This document shows positions 36,508 through 44,219 of a DNA stretch of 64,000 bases, piece by piece. The notes under the pieces are model-generated. The model made no database searches, was not told the origin of the DNA, and saw only the letters and a list, made by a program, of their open reading frames with translations. The stretch is taken from the NCBI RefSeq assembly GCF_022601735.1, contig NZ_JAKUMM010000006.1, positions 251,483-315,482 of the forward strand, written 5' to 3'. The stretch comes from Atopomonas sediminilitoris. GTDB taxonomy: Bacteria > Pseudomonadota > Gammaproteobacteria > Pseudomonadales > Pseudomonadaceae. A program made the translations under genes and the position numbers. Every line of letters starts with the position of its first letter. Position 1 is the stretch's first letter.

Positions 36508-37857
36508 ATGAGCAGCCGCAAAACCGCCCTGATTGTCGATGACGAACCCGATATCCGCGAATTGCTGGAGATCACCCTAGGGCGCATGAAGCTCGACACC
36601 CGCAGCGCACGCAATGTGAAAGAAGCGCGCGAAATGCTCGCCCGCGAACACTTTGACTTGTGCCTGACCGACATGCGCCTGCCCGATGGCACCGGCCTCG
36701 ACTTGGTGCAACACATCCAAAAGCAACACCCGCAAACCCCCGTGGCCATGATCACCGCCTACGGTAGCCTCGACACCGCCATCGCAGCCCTCAAAGCCGG
36801 CGCGTTTGATTACGTTACCAAACCGGTCGAGCTGCCGCGCCTGCGCGAGCTGGTCAACAGCGCCCTCAGCCTGCCTGCTCCCGGCGCCCCTGCAGCCGCG
36901 GCGGTTGAGGCCGGCCAGCAACTGATCGGCGAATCCGCACCGATGAAGGTGCTGCGCAAACAAATCGTCAAACTGGCGCGCAGCCAAGCGCCGGTGTACA
37001 TCAGCGGCGAATCCGGCAGCGGCAAAGAACGCGTTGCCCGCCTAATGCACGCCCAAGGCCCCCGCGCCGAGCGCCCCTTCGTGCCGGTCAACTGCGGCGC
37101 TATCCCCAGCGAGCTGATGGAAAGCGAATTCTTCGGCCACAAAAAAGGCAGCTTCACCGGCGCCAGCGAAGACAAACTCGGTCTATTTCAAGCCGCTAGC
37201 GGTGGCACCTTGTTTCTCGATGAAGTCGCCGACTTGCCCTTATCGATGCAGGTCAAATTGCTGCGCGCCATTCAAGAAAAAGCCGTGCGTCCGGTCGGTG
37301 GCCAGCAAGAAATCGCCGTCGATGTGCGCATCTTGAGCGCCACCCACAAAGACTTGGCCGCCGAAGTCTCCGCCAACCACTTCCGCCAAGACCTCTACTA
37401 CCGCCTCAACGTGATCGAACTCAAAGTGCCGCCGCTGCGCGAGCGCCGCGAAGACGTGCCCATGCTGGCCGAACACATCCTCAACCGCCTCGGACAAGAC
37501 CTCGACCTGCCACTGGTATCGCTGAGCAAAGAAGCCCAAGACAAGCTGCAAAACTACCGCTTCCCCGGCAACGTACGCGAGCTGGAAAACCTCTTGGAGC
37601 GCGCCTTCACCCTGTGTGAAGACGACATTATCGAAGCCCGCGACCTGCACTTTGCCGACGCCCCCGGCGCCATCAGCGAAGGCATGGAAAACTTAGGCCA
37701 AGTGGATAACCTTGAGGACTACCTCGAAGACATCGAGCGCCGCGCCATCATGCAAGCGTTGGAAGAAACCCGCTGGAACCGTACCGCTGCGGCGCAGCGC
37801 CTTGGCCTGACCTTCCGTTCGATGCGCTATCGCTTGAAGAAATTGGGCATTGATTGA
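36508..37857 (+). CDS. pilR: Sigma-54-dependent response regulator PilR
   Basis: NtrC-type activator of 449 residues. The receiver domain (1-120) has acidic DDEPD and phosphoacceptor Asp in LTDMRLPDGTG (about 54). The AAA+ domain (about 140-375) has Walker A GESGSGKERV, the sigma-54 contact loop GSFTGA (Ser in place of the usual first Ala, as I recall for other PilR proteins), and Walker B GTLFLDEVADL. A Fis-type helix-turn-helix ends the protein (EETRWNRTAAAQRLGLTFRSMRYRLKKLGI). ATG 36508 is preceded by AGTTGA; the frame is open earlier within pilS. The pilin gene it should activate is not in the window. Confidence 0.96.
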   Translation: MSSRKTALIVDDEPDIRELLEITLGRMKLDTRSARNVKEAREMLAREHFDLCLTDMRLPDGTGLDLVQHIQKQHPQTPVAMITAYGSLDTAIAALKAGAFDYVTKPVELPRLRELVNSALSLPAPGAPAAAAVEAGQQLIGESAPMKVLRKQIVKLARSQAPVYISGESGSGKERVARLMHAQGPRAERPFVPVNCGAIPSELMESEFFGHKKGSFTGASEDKLGLFQAASGGTLFLDEVADLPLSMQVKLLRAIQEKAVRPVGGQQEIAVDVRILSATHKDLAAEVSANHFRQDLYYRLNVIELKVPPLRERREDVPMLAEHILNRLGQDLDLPLVSLSKEAQDKLQNYRFPGNVRELENLLERAFTLCEDDIIEARDLHFADAPGAISEGMENLGQVDNLEDYLEDIERRAIMQALEETRWNRTAAAQRLGLTFRSMRYRLKKLGID

Positions 37858-37880
37858 TCGCCGCCTAACCCGCGCTAACC

Positions 37881-37936
37881 GTAGGCCGGGTTAGCCCGCG
37901 GCATAACTCGGCAAGCAGGCCGCAAGGCCTGCTGAG
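37881..37936. repeat. REP-like repeat, left copy
   Basis: A 56-base element beginning GTAGGCCGGGTTAGCCCGCG. It contains an 8-bp stem AGCAGGCC/GGCCTGCT and an outer CCGGGTT/AACTCGG pairing. A copy about 90 per cent identical lies at 39466-39522 in the same orientation, on the other side of the two-gene unit. Confidence 0.8.
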
Positions 37937-37992
37937 CCCAGCCCACGACCAACGGCCAGACTGCCCTCAACACCATCAAGGAGTGATCTGTT

Positions 37993-39003
37993 GTGCCTGA
38001 CTTATTAAAGAATTTTGATACCAGCTACTGGCAACCCAAAGACCCAGCTTGGCTGGCCGCACGGGAAGCGCAGTGGCCTGAAATAGAAATACTTTTGTTT
38101 GAGCTGAACAAAAGCAAGAAGGCTGTTGGTGTTATTAAACGCTATTTTTTTAAAGGCACCTTGCCCGATTGGGATAAGCTCAGTGGCTGGGATAACTATG
38201 AGCGGCATTTAGACTTAATGCTGTTTCTCTATTTGCACCCCAGCCAAGACCCGGCGGTATTAGCCCCCTTGCGCGATGCCTATATTCGCTTGCGGCATGT
38301 GCAGCCACGCGACATTGAAACGGGCTTTCAACAGCTCATCAGCATAGGGATGATTCAGGCGGCCGGCGGGGGGGGGCATAGGTTTCGTTATGAAACGGTG
38401 GCGAAGGCTTTGCCGCATTTGCTGGCTAATTTTTCCGTAGGCGATGACGGTTATATTACAATTGAGGCGCATATTAAGGGGCATAGTGAGCGGCTATTTC
38501 GCTTATTGTTTACCGACCCGCAGCAGCAAGTCATTGACTTGCCAAAGCGCTTGCCGGCGCAGATACCGCAACACGGCTTTCGCCATGTCTGGGTGTGGTC
38601 GAAATGGCTGACCCTTGAGTTGCCCTTAGGGCCGTGCGCCAGCGATATGCTCTACCAATACGATTACCCTCTGGAATTTTGGTATGCCCAGTGTGGTCGC
38701 GATTTACCACGTTTTGATCAAGCTGCTCGCCCACCTGGAGTTGTTGAGTTATTCATCATGGCATTTTATCGCTTTCAGCACTTTTTCGATGTGCACGCCG
38801 CAGACGACCCGCGCGCGCCCTTTGTGCGCAAAGTTGTGCAAATGTTCGACACACGTGATTTTGTGCCGCCGGTTAAGTTGCTGTGGAATGAGGTAAAAGC
38901 CGGTGAGGTGGTGGTGACTGACCCTTGGAGCCCCGACTGCAAGCTGAAAAAGTCTGCCTTATGGAGCGCCTTTAAAATTAAACCCGAGTGGCCGAGTGCA
39001 TGA
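37993..39003 (+). CDS. Hypothetical protein with a G9 tract, first gene of a two-gene cassette
   Basis: Protein of 336 residues that I do not recognise. It has no signal peptide or membrane segment and is rich in aromatic and basic residues (KAVGVIKRYFFKGTLPDW; WVWSKWLTLELPLG; FYRFQHFFDVHA), suggesting a folded cytosolic protein. The start is GTG 37993 with AAGGAG upstream at normal spacing. A run of nine G (38368-38376) encodes Gly-Gly-Gly in AAGGGGHRF; gain or loss of one base would shift the frame. Its early codons look more AT-rich than neighbouring genes. Its TGA overlaps the ATG of the next gene. The pair lies between direct REP-like repeats downstream of pilR. Confidence 0.75.
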   Translation: MPDLLKNFDTSYWQPKDPAWLAAREAQWPEIEILLFELNKSKKAVGVIKRYFFKGTLPDWDKLSGWDNYERHLDLMLFLYLHPSQDPAVLAPLRDAYIRLRHVQPRDIETGFQQLISIGMIQAAGGGGHRFRYETVAKALPHLLANFSVGDDGYITIEAHIKGHSERLFRLLFTDPQQQVIDLPKRLPAQIPQHGFRHVWVWSKWLTLELPLGPCASDMLYQYDYPLEFWYAQCGRDLPRFDQAARPPGVVELFIMAFYRFQHFFDVHAADDPRAPFVRKVVQMFDTRDFVPPVKLLWNEVKAGEVVVTDPWSPDCKLKKSALWSAFKIKPEWPSA

Positions 39004-39431
39004 GTGCTGCCCTGCGTTCGAGCCTGCGCATTCACCGCCGCCAACTGGCGGCCGTGTTGCAGGCGCTGGATTACCAGCCCGATGAAGACTTTAGCTTGGC
39101 GCACAACGTGTGCGACTGCCTAAGCGACTACCATTGGTACGCCGCAGCCCCGCAGGATGAATGGCTGAGCTTTGAGTTTGCGTCAGACGATGACGAGCAA
39201 ATGGACTGGGAAGTCTTACTGACCCTCACCCCCTTTCTTGAAGAAGGCAGCTATTACGAAGAGCGCGCCGGTGATTACGTGCTCGATGCCCAAGGCCAGC
39301 AACGCACCGGGCTGATCCGCGCCTGGGTAGAGCAAGGTCAGCTCAAGGGCATGATCTATGCGCTAGTGCCAGACCCAACCGGGTCGGCAGTGCGTGAGCC
39401 CGTCGCACCGCTTGACCCACGGATGATTTAA
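39000..39431 (+). CDS. Hypothetical acidic protein, second gene of the cassette
   Basis: Protein of 143 residues of unknown function, starting at the ATGA overlap with the previous gene (ATG 39000). It is acidic in the middle (FEFASDDDEQMDWEVLL, EEGSYYEERAGDYVLD) and has no signal peptide. A small acidic protein coupled to a larger partner resembles an immunity protein, chaperone or inhibitor arrangement, but no motif supports a specific role. The longest frame begins at 38988, inside the upstream gene. The right-hand REP-like repeat begins 35 bases after its stop. Confidence 0.72.
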   Translation: MSAALRSSLRIHRRQLAAVLQALDYQPDEDFSLAHNVCDCLSDYHWYAAAPQDEWLSFEFASDDDEQMDWEVLLTLTPFLEEGSYYEERAGDYVLDAQGQQRTGLIRAWVEQGQLKGMIYALVPDPTGSAVREPVAPLDPRMI

Positions 39432-39465
39432 CCCGCTCACCGCGCTCTGCCAATCCCGTAGGCCG

Positions 39466-39522
39466 GTAGGCCGGGTTAGCCCACGGCGTAACCCGGCAAG
39501 CAGGCTGCAAGGCCTGCCGGAG
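39466..39522. repeat. REP-like repeat, right copy
   Basis: A 57-base copy of the element at 37881-37936, differing at about five positions and one single-base gap, in the same orientation. A short duplication (GTAGGCCG) precedes it. The same 8-bp stem around GCAA can form. Confidence 0.8.
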
Positions 39523-39599
39523 GCCCCTCAAACCAAGCCACCCTCGCGCTGACCGAAACGAGCCTTGAGCTACAGAGATAACTTTCGGAGTTAGCCGAA

Positions 39600-39900
39600 G
39601 CCTCTCATTGCGCCTTCCCGGCGCGTCACTTGACTCGCTACGCTCGCCCTTCGGGCCAGCCTGCGGCTGTTACTCCGCTTCGCTACGTTCATCTTGCGTG
39701 CCCAAGAAGAAAGTAACCAAAGAAGAAGGGCACCCTGTGTCCGGGTTTGGCCTGCGACCAAACTCCCTTCGCGCCGGGCCTGCTCCACGGGTCGCGGCGA
39801 AGGGCCATCCTGGCCCATCGCCACTCGCTCGACATCCCTGTCTCGCGCCCCGCTGCGCAAACCCTCTGCTCAGCCGAACACCAAGGGGTTGTCGCCTTCG
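39600..39900 (-). repeat. Dispersed repeat element, copy A (approximate limits)
   Basis: Non-coding sequence with outer inverted repeats GTGCCC/GGGCAC (39698-39733) around a purine-rich GAAGAAAGTAACCAAAGAAG core. A further segment (39798-39840, minus orientation) matches 40074-40120 of copy B in layout and wording (CAGGGATG, then a stretch around GATGGGCCA and GGATGGCCCTTCG). I recall sequences of this type as recurring between Pseudomonas genes. The frames open over it on both strands look like by-products of high GC, not genes. Confidence 0.55.
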
Positions 39901-39940
39901 CACGACATGCGTTTTCCAAATTTTAAAAATAGAAGTACGC

Positions 39941-39989
39941 CAGCTAACAGCTAACAGCTAACAGCTAACAGCTAACAGCTAACAGCTAA
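39941..39989. repeat. Heptamer microsatellite (CAGCTAA)7
   Basis: Seven perfect tandem copies of CAGCTAA, followed by a partial CA. It lies between dispersed repeat copies A and B. No gene reads through it. Confidence 0.97.
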
Positions 39990-40059
39990 CACATTGAAAC
40001 CGCCAAACCATCGACCAGCACCAACGCCCCCTTCAGCAGGCCGAGTGGAAGGTTTCTGA

Positions 40060-40240
40060 AAGAGGTTAAGCGGCAGGGATGCCGCGCAAAGCCCGATGGG
40101 CCATGGATGGCCCTTCGGGCTGGGCCTCTGGAAGAAGCCTGTAGCGAGGGTACTCGGCGCAGCCGAGCCAATGGCGGGGGCATGTTTCTTTTGCCTTCTT
40201 TTCTTTGCGCCAAAGAAAAGAAGGTCGCCGGGAGGCGAAA
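40060..40240 (+). repeat. Dispersed repeat element, copy B (approximate limits)
   Basis: Oriented opposite to copy A. It ends in a strong hairpin: the 14-bp arms CCTTCTTTTCTTTG (40194-40207) and CAAAGAAAAGAAGG (40211-40224) around CGC, then a smaller stem TCGCC/GGCGA (40225-40238). A palindromic GCTCGGC-like stretch (TACTCGGCGCAGCCGAG) lies just before. The rest of the 39432-40362 gap, including 40241-40362, shows no gene. Confidence 0.6.
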
Positions 40241-40362
40241 TCATGTGCGTTACGTCAACGCCGATAACCAGCGCAGCCAGAAAGCAGCGCTACCCTGCCT
40301 CGGCCATACCTAACAACAAACGCCAGCAATTAACCTAAACGAGCGAAGAAAAGCTCAACACA

Positions 40363-40617
40363 TCACTGCGTAGCATTCGCCGTATCCGGCGCCGCACCGG
40401 GCGCCACCTGCCCTTGGCTGGCGGCCAAAAAGGCCATCATCTGCATTAGCAACAAGCCCGGATCAGCACGCTTAGCATCGTGCTTTTTAGCCACAGCGGC
40501 GGCTGCCGTCTTGGCCTCGGGCAGTTTTACCCGCGACAGTTGCAGCGATTGGTCGCTGGCCAATACCACAGGGCTGGCGAGAGCGAGTGAAAGAGCAGCA
40601 GCAAGAAGGGTACGCAT
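40363..40617 (-). CDS. Small secreted protein of unknown function
   Basis: Protein of 84 residues with a signal peptide (MRTLLAAALSLALASPVVLA, cleavage near residue 20). The mature part is Ala/Lys-rich with a short hydrophobic methionine stretch (LLLMQMMAFLAASQGQ) and an Ala/Pro/Thr tail. No family is recognised. ATG 40617 was chosen because it begins the signal peptide; the frame is open to 40827. GGAG lies about 10 bases upstream. It is downstream of the 2-oxoacid dehydrogenase operon terminator on the same strand and should have its own promoter. Confidence 0.6.
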   Translation of the reverse strand: MRTLLAAALSLALASPVVLASDQSLQLSRVKLPEAKTAAAAVAKKHDAKRADPGLLLMQMMAFLAASQGQVAPGAAPDTANATQ

Positions 40618-40790
40618 TAGGAAGACTCCGCAAACAAAAGTGACTGCGCGGCAACCATGGTGCGCGTGGGTCTGCTTTTGGATACAAGAGCCGCGCCAAA
40701 GTTCCGTGCACGCCTCTAACCTAGGCAATCTGCGCTTTGACGACTTAGCAATGCGGCGCTGTTTAGCCACCTGCGGTAACAACAGTGCGC

Positions 40791-40835
40791 AAAAACTGCA
40801 CAGTGCGGCAAGCGAATGCCACCGCACTGTGCAGT
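40791..40835 (-). terminator. Terminator of the branched-chain dehydrogenase operon
   Basis: A 14-bp perfect stem (40795-40808 with 40822-40835) with a 13-base loop. On the minus strand it is followed by TTTTT and lies 20 bases after the E2 stop. The other bases of 40618-40854 show no gene. Confidence 0.9.
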
Positions 40836-40854
40836 CTTTTGAGAGCGCTGGGTA

Positions 40855-41970
40855 TTACGCCTCCGGCGCTTGCAGGGCAAGAATCAGTGCCTTAAGAAAG
40901 CGCGCCGCCTCGCCGCCGGTAACGGCGCGGTGATCGAAGGTTAGCGACAGCGGCAGAATCGGGTGCACCTCAACCTTGCCATCCACCGCCACCGGTTCTT
41001 GCCGAATACCGCCCGCGCCGATGATGCACACCTGCGGCGGCACCACGATGGGGTTGGCGTAGCGGCCAAATAAAGTGCCGTAGTTAGACAAGGTAATGGT
41101 GGCCCCTTGCAGCTCGTGCGGGGGAATCGAGCGCGCCTTCACGGCCGCGCGCAAGTTCGCCAAACCCTCGCGCAGGTCATCCGCTGAGCGCGCGGTGATA
41201 TTGCGCAGCACCGGCACAAACAAGCCGTCGGGCGTGTCGACCGCAATCCCTAAGTCAACCTGTTCGTGCGCCTTTAACGAGGGGCCTTTGCCGTCAAACC
41301 AGCTATTGAGCAGCGGCTCGGCTTGGCAAGCCACGCCAATGGCTTGAGCCAGGCGAATCATCGGATCGCGCGCCACTGGCCACTGATGTAAATCCGCGTC
41401 TTCAACGATCACCACGGGGACCACTTCGGCGTGGGCACGCGCCATGTTTTTCGCCATGGTGCGGCGCACGCCACGTAGCCGTTCGCCGCCAAACTTAGCG
41501 CTGCTTTGTTCGGCGGCGGCCTCGACATCTTGGCGGGTGATTAACCCCTCCAGCCCGCTACCGCTAAGCGCGGCCAAGTCCACCTCGAGCCGCCGCGCCA
41601 ACTGACGCACTGCCGGTGAGGCTTTAGGCGCTTGGTGTTCCAAGGTCGATGGCGCCGCCCCGACAAAAAAACTATCGCTGCTGGCCAGCGCGCCGCCGTC
41701 ATCCAGTTTGCCGACCACCGTACCGGCGTCTTCGGCGCCGCCTTCAAAGGTGACCAAGGTTTCGCCAACGTGGAGGATGTCGCCTTCGCCACCGTGGCAT
41801 TTGCTGATGACGCCATCACACGGCGAAGGGATTTCGACGATGGCTTTGGCGGTTTCTACCGAGACAATCAGTTGATCCGCTTTGACTGTTTCGCCGGCTT
41901 GCACGTGCCATTCAACGATTTCCGCTTCTTGTAGACCTTCGCCCAAGTCGGGCAGTTTGAAATATTTCAT
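40855..41970 (-). CDS. Dihydrolipoamide acyltransferase (E2) of a 2-oxoacid dehydrogenase
   Basis: E2 core subunit of 371 residues. It has one lipoyl domain (1-75; ETAKAIVEIPSPCDG with the lipoylated Lys in ETAKA, about 43), a peripheral-subunit-binding domain (about 118-150; SPAVRQLARRLEVDLAALSGSGLEGLITRQDV), and a catalytic domain ending in LTFDHRAVTGGEAARFLKAL. The usual active-site pattern HRxxDG reads HRAVTG here. ATG 41970 fits; a TTG at 41976 is in frame. It is the last gene of an operon with leucine dehydrogenase, E1alpha and E1beta, so branched-chain 2-oxoacids are the likely substrates (inference; pyruvate is possible). P. aeruginosa PA3415-PA3418 has the same order as I recall. No E3 gene is nearby. 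Confidence 0.88.
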   Translation of the reverse strand: MKYFKLPDLGEGLQEAEIVEWHVQAGETVKADQLIVSVETAKAIVEIPSPCDGVISKCHGGEGDILHVGETLVTFEGGAEDAGTVVGKLDDGGALASSDSFFVGAAPSTLEHQAPKASPAVRQLARRLEVDLAALSGSGLEGLITRQDVEAAAEQSSAKFGGERLRGVRRTMAKNMARAHAEVVPVVIVEDADLHQWPVARDPMIRLAQAIGVACQAEPLLNSWFDGKGPSLKAHEQVDLGIAVDTPDGLFVPVLRNITARSADDLREGLANLRAAVKARSIPPHELQGATITLSNYGTLFGRYANPIVVPPQVCIIGAGGIRQEPVAVDGKVEVHPILPLSLTFDHRAVTGGEAARFLKALILALQAPEA

Positions 41971-41980
41971 CCGCAATTCC

Positions 41981-42976
41981 TCAGGCGTAATTCAGGGCGT
42001 CGTCGCAGGCTTGCACGATGTCGGCAACCTGCGGCAAGTAGTGCTGCTCCATGCGGAACAACGGCGGCGGAATATCCGGCGCGGTGACGCGCTGAATCGG
42101 CGCCAGCAACTCGAGCCACACACGCTCATAGAGGCTGGACGCGATTTCCGCGCCGACCGCGCACGAGCGTGGTGCCTCATGCACGATCACGCAGCGCCCG
42201 GTTTTACGCACCGAGGCTTCGAGGGTCGCAAGATCCAACGGCTTGACGCAGGCAACATCAATCACCTCCACACTGACGCCTTGCTCGGCCAACTGCGCGG
42301 CCGCTTGTAGGCTCTCGTGCACGGAGGCGCCCCAGCTGATCAAGGTCAGGTCACTGCCCTCGCGCAGGGTGAAGCAGGTATCCAAGGGCAAACGTTGGCC
42401 GGTGTCTTCCAGCACTTGCGGGTTCATGCGGTACAGCCGCGTGGGTTCGAGGAAAATCACCGGATCGGGGTCATCAATCGCGGCCAATAGCAGGCCGTAA
42501 GCGCGCGCGGGGGACGACGGAATCACCACCCGCAGCCCCGGAATATGAGCAAACATGGCCTCGACGGATTCACAGTGATGCTCCGGCGCACGAATGCCCG
42601 CGCCCATTGGCGAGCGGATCACCAGCGGGCAACTGAGACGCCCGCGAGTGCGGTTGCGCAGGCGTGCCGCGTGCGACACCACGTGCTCCATAGCGGCATA
42701 GATAAAGCCCAAGAACTGAATCTCGGCCACCGGCTTCAGCCCTTGCGCCGCCATACCCACGCTGAGGCCGCCAATCATGGTTTCCGCCAGTGGGGTGTCG
42801 AGCACGCGCTTAAATCCAAACTCATCACGCAGGCCCAAGGTGGCGCGAAAAACGCCGCCGTTCGTGCCGACGTCTTCGCCCAGCACCACCACGGAAGGGT
42901 CGTCACGCATGGCGCGGCGCAAGGCCATGTTCACCGCCTCGACCAGGGTGACTTTATTGACGTGTTGCTCGCTCAT
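41981..42976 (-). CDS. 2-oxoacid dehydrogenase E1 beta subunit
   Basis: Beta subunit of 331 residues of the heterotetrameric thiamine-diphosphate E1. Motifs include NMALRRAMRDDPSVVVLGEDVGTNGGVFRAT near the N-terminus (Glu that activates ThDP), EIQFLGFIYAAMEHVVSHAARLRNRTRG (potassium and cofactor region), RSPMGAGIRAPEHHCESVEAMFAHIPGLRVV, and the C-terminal transketolase domain with VIVHEAPRSCAVGAEIAS. ATG 42976 lies 2 bases after the E1alpha stop; the longer frame from 43054 runs back through E1alpha. It is 10 bases before the E2 gene. Confidence 0.93.
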   Translation of the reverse strand: MSEQHVNKVTLVEAVNMALRRAMRDDPSVVVLGEDVGTNGGVFRATLGLRDEFGFKRVLDTPLAETMIGGLSVGMAAQGLKPVAEIQFLGFIYAAMEHVVSHAARLRNRTRGRLSCPLVIRSPMGAGIRAPEHHCESVEAMFAHIPGLRVVIPSSPARAYGLLLAAIDDPDPVIFLEPTRLYRMNPQVLEDTGQRLPLDTCFTLREGSDLTLISWGASVHESLQAAAQLAEQGVSVEVIDVACVKPLDLATLEASVRKTGRCVIVHEAPRSCAVGAEIASSLYERVWLELLAPIQRVTAPDIPPPLFRMEQHYLPQVADIVQACDDALNYA

Positions 42977-42978
42977 GT

Positions 42979-44067
42979 TCAGCCCTCCTGTGTGCGGGTG
43001 TGGCTGACGCGCTCTAACCACTGCGCGCGCTGCTCGGCCAAGGCACTGGGCCATTGGGCGTAGACATAATCCAACGGGTCAGCCGGGGCTTGCGCGGCCG
43101 TCGCCTCATAGGCTGTCACGGCGGCTTGGATGCGTGTTTGAGCTTCGCTGAGCCACGCTTGCTCGTGGCTTTCATCCCACAACCGATGTTGGACGAGAAA
43201 GCTTTGCAGGCGCTTAAGCGGCTCTTCAGCCCATGCTTGTTTCAGTTCGGCTTCACTGCGGTAACGGCTGGCGTCATCGGCGGTGGTGTGGTCGCTGAGG
43301 CGATAGCTTAAGCACTCAATCAGCGTTGGCCCTTTGCCACGGCGAGCGCGCTCTAACGCGGCCTGTACGCGGTCATACACGGCAAACATGTCGTTACCGT
43401 CGACTTGCTCGCCGGCAATCCCGGCACCGGCGGCTTTCTGCGCCAGAGTCGGTGCCGCGCATTGCATGGCCCGCGGTACGGATATCGCCCATTGATTGTT
43501 GTTGACCACAAACACCACCGGCAGATGCCACGCACCCGCCACGTTGAGCGCCTCGAGAAAGTCGCCCTTACTGGTCGCCCCATCGCCACAGGTAGTGACC
43601 GCAACGCGGTGTTCGCCACGAATTTTGAACGCACTGGCCACCCCACAGGCATGCAGCGCTTGCGTGGCAATCGGTACGCAGGGCGGGAAGTCTTCCTGCA
43701 CCGCAGGGTCGGCATAAGCGCAGCCGCGCTCATCGCCCCCCCAATACAAGAGGATTTCTTCCATCCGCACACCACGGCGCAGTTGCGCGGCCGTGTCACG
43801 GTAATACGGCACGAGCACGTCGTCGGCCTGCATCAACTCACCAATGGCCACGCCGATGGCCTCTTGGCCAAGGGTCGAGGCGTAAGTACCAATACGGCCA
43901 GTACGCTGCAGCGCGATGGCTTTTTGGTCGAACAAGCGCGTCAGGCGCATCTGCTTGTATAAGCGACAGAGCAATGCGGGATCATCGGCCCATGCCGGCA
44001 AGCTGCCTTGCAGCGTGCCATCAGGGGCTAAATAACGGGTATAGGGGACCTTTATTGTTAACGGCAT
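42979..44067 (-). CDS. 2-oxoacid dehydrogenase E1 alpha subunit
   Basis: Alpha subunit of 362 residues. The thiamine-diphosphate motif GDG...NN is visible as GDGATSKGDFLEALNVAG followed by VVFVVNNNQWAIS (about 172-206). Upstream is YRDTAAQLRRGVRMEEILLYWGG and downstream the phosphorylation-loop-like SYRLSDHTTADDASRYR. The start at 44067 has GGAGGAG five bases before the ATG. It lies 152 bases after leucine dehydrogenase; that gap contains a CCTTTG/CAAAGG hairpin and no gene, and could reduce readthrough. The alignment is with branched-chain-type E1alpha more than with the E. coli single-chain pyruvate E1. Confidence 0.93.
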   Translation of the reverse strand: MPLTIKVPYTRYLAPDGTLQGSLPAWADDPALLCRLYKQMRLTRLFDQKAIALQRTGRIGTYASTLGQEAIGVAIGELMQADDVLVPYYRDTAAQLRRGVRMEEILLYWGGDERGCAYADPAVQEDFPPCVPIATQALHACGVASAFKIRGEHRVAVTTCGDGATSKGDFLEALNVAGAWHLPVVFVVNNNQWAISVPRAMQCAAPTLAQKAAGAGIAGEQVDGNDMFAVYDRVQAALERARRGKGPTLIECLSYRLSDHTTADDASRYRSEAELKQAWAEEPLKRLQSFLVQHRLWDESHEQAWLSEAQTRIQAAVTAYEATAAQAPADPLDYVYAQWPSALAEQRAQWLERVSHTRTQEG

Positions 44068-44219
44068 AGTGGCTCCTCCAGCGCCGGTTGGCGCGGTGAC
44101 TGTTTGCCCTTTGCTTGTGGCAAAGGCGTTGGCAGGCGTGGTGCGGGTTACGCACGGACCTGCTAGCCGCAGCGCCGGTACAGCGGCTGCGGGTACAGCA
44201 TGCCAAGCAACCGGTTAGG

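Noticed and set aside
37881..39522. CRISPR array
   Set aside because: Only two copies of the repeat, 1.5 kb apart, with genes between them. Not a spacer-repeat array.
39608..39961. Several 60-117-codon frames on both strands in the repeat region
   Set aside because: They overlap each other on both strands and cover dispersed repeat sequence. None has a Shine-Dalgarno sequence or a family pattern.
39941..39989. CRISPR or integron array from the CAGCTAA repeats
   Set aside because: The units are contiguous and identical with no spacers.
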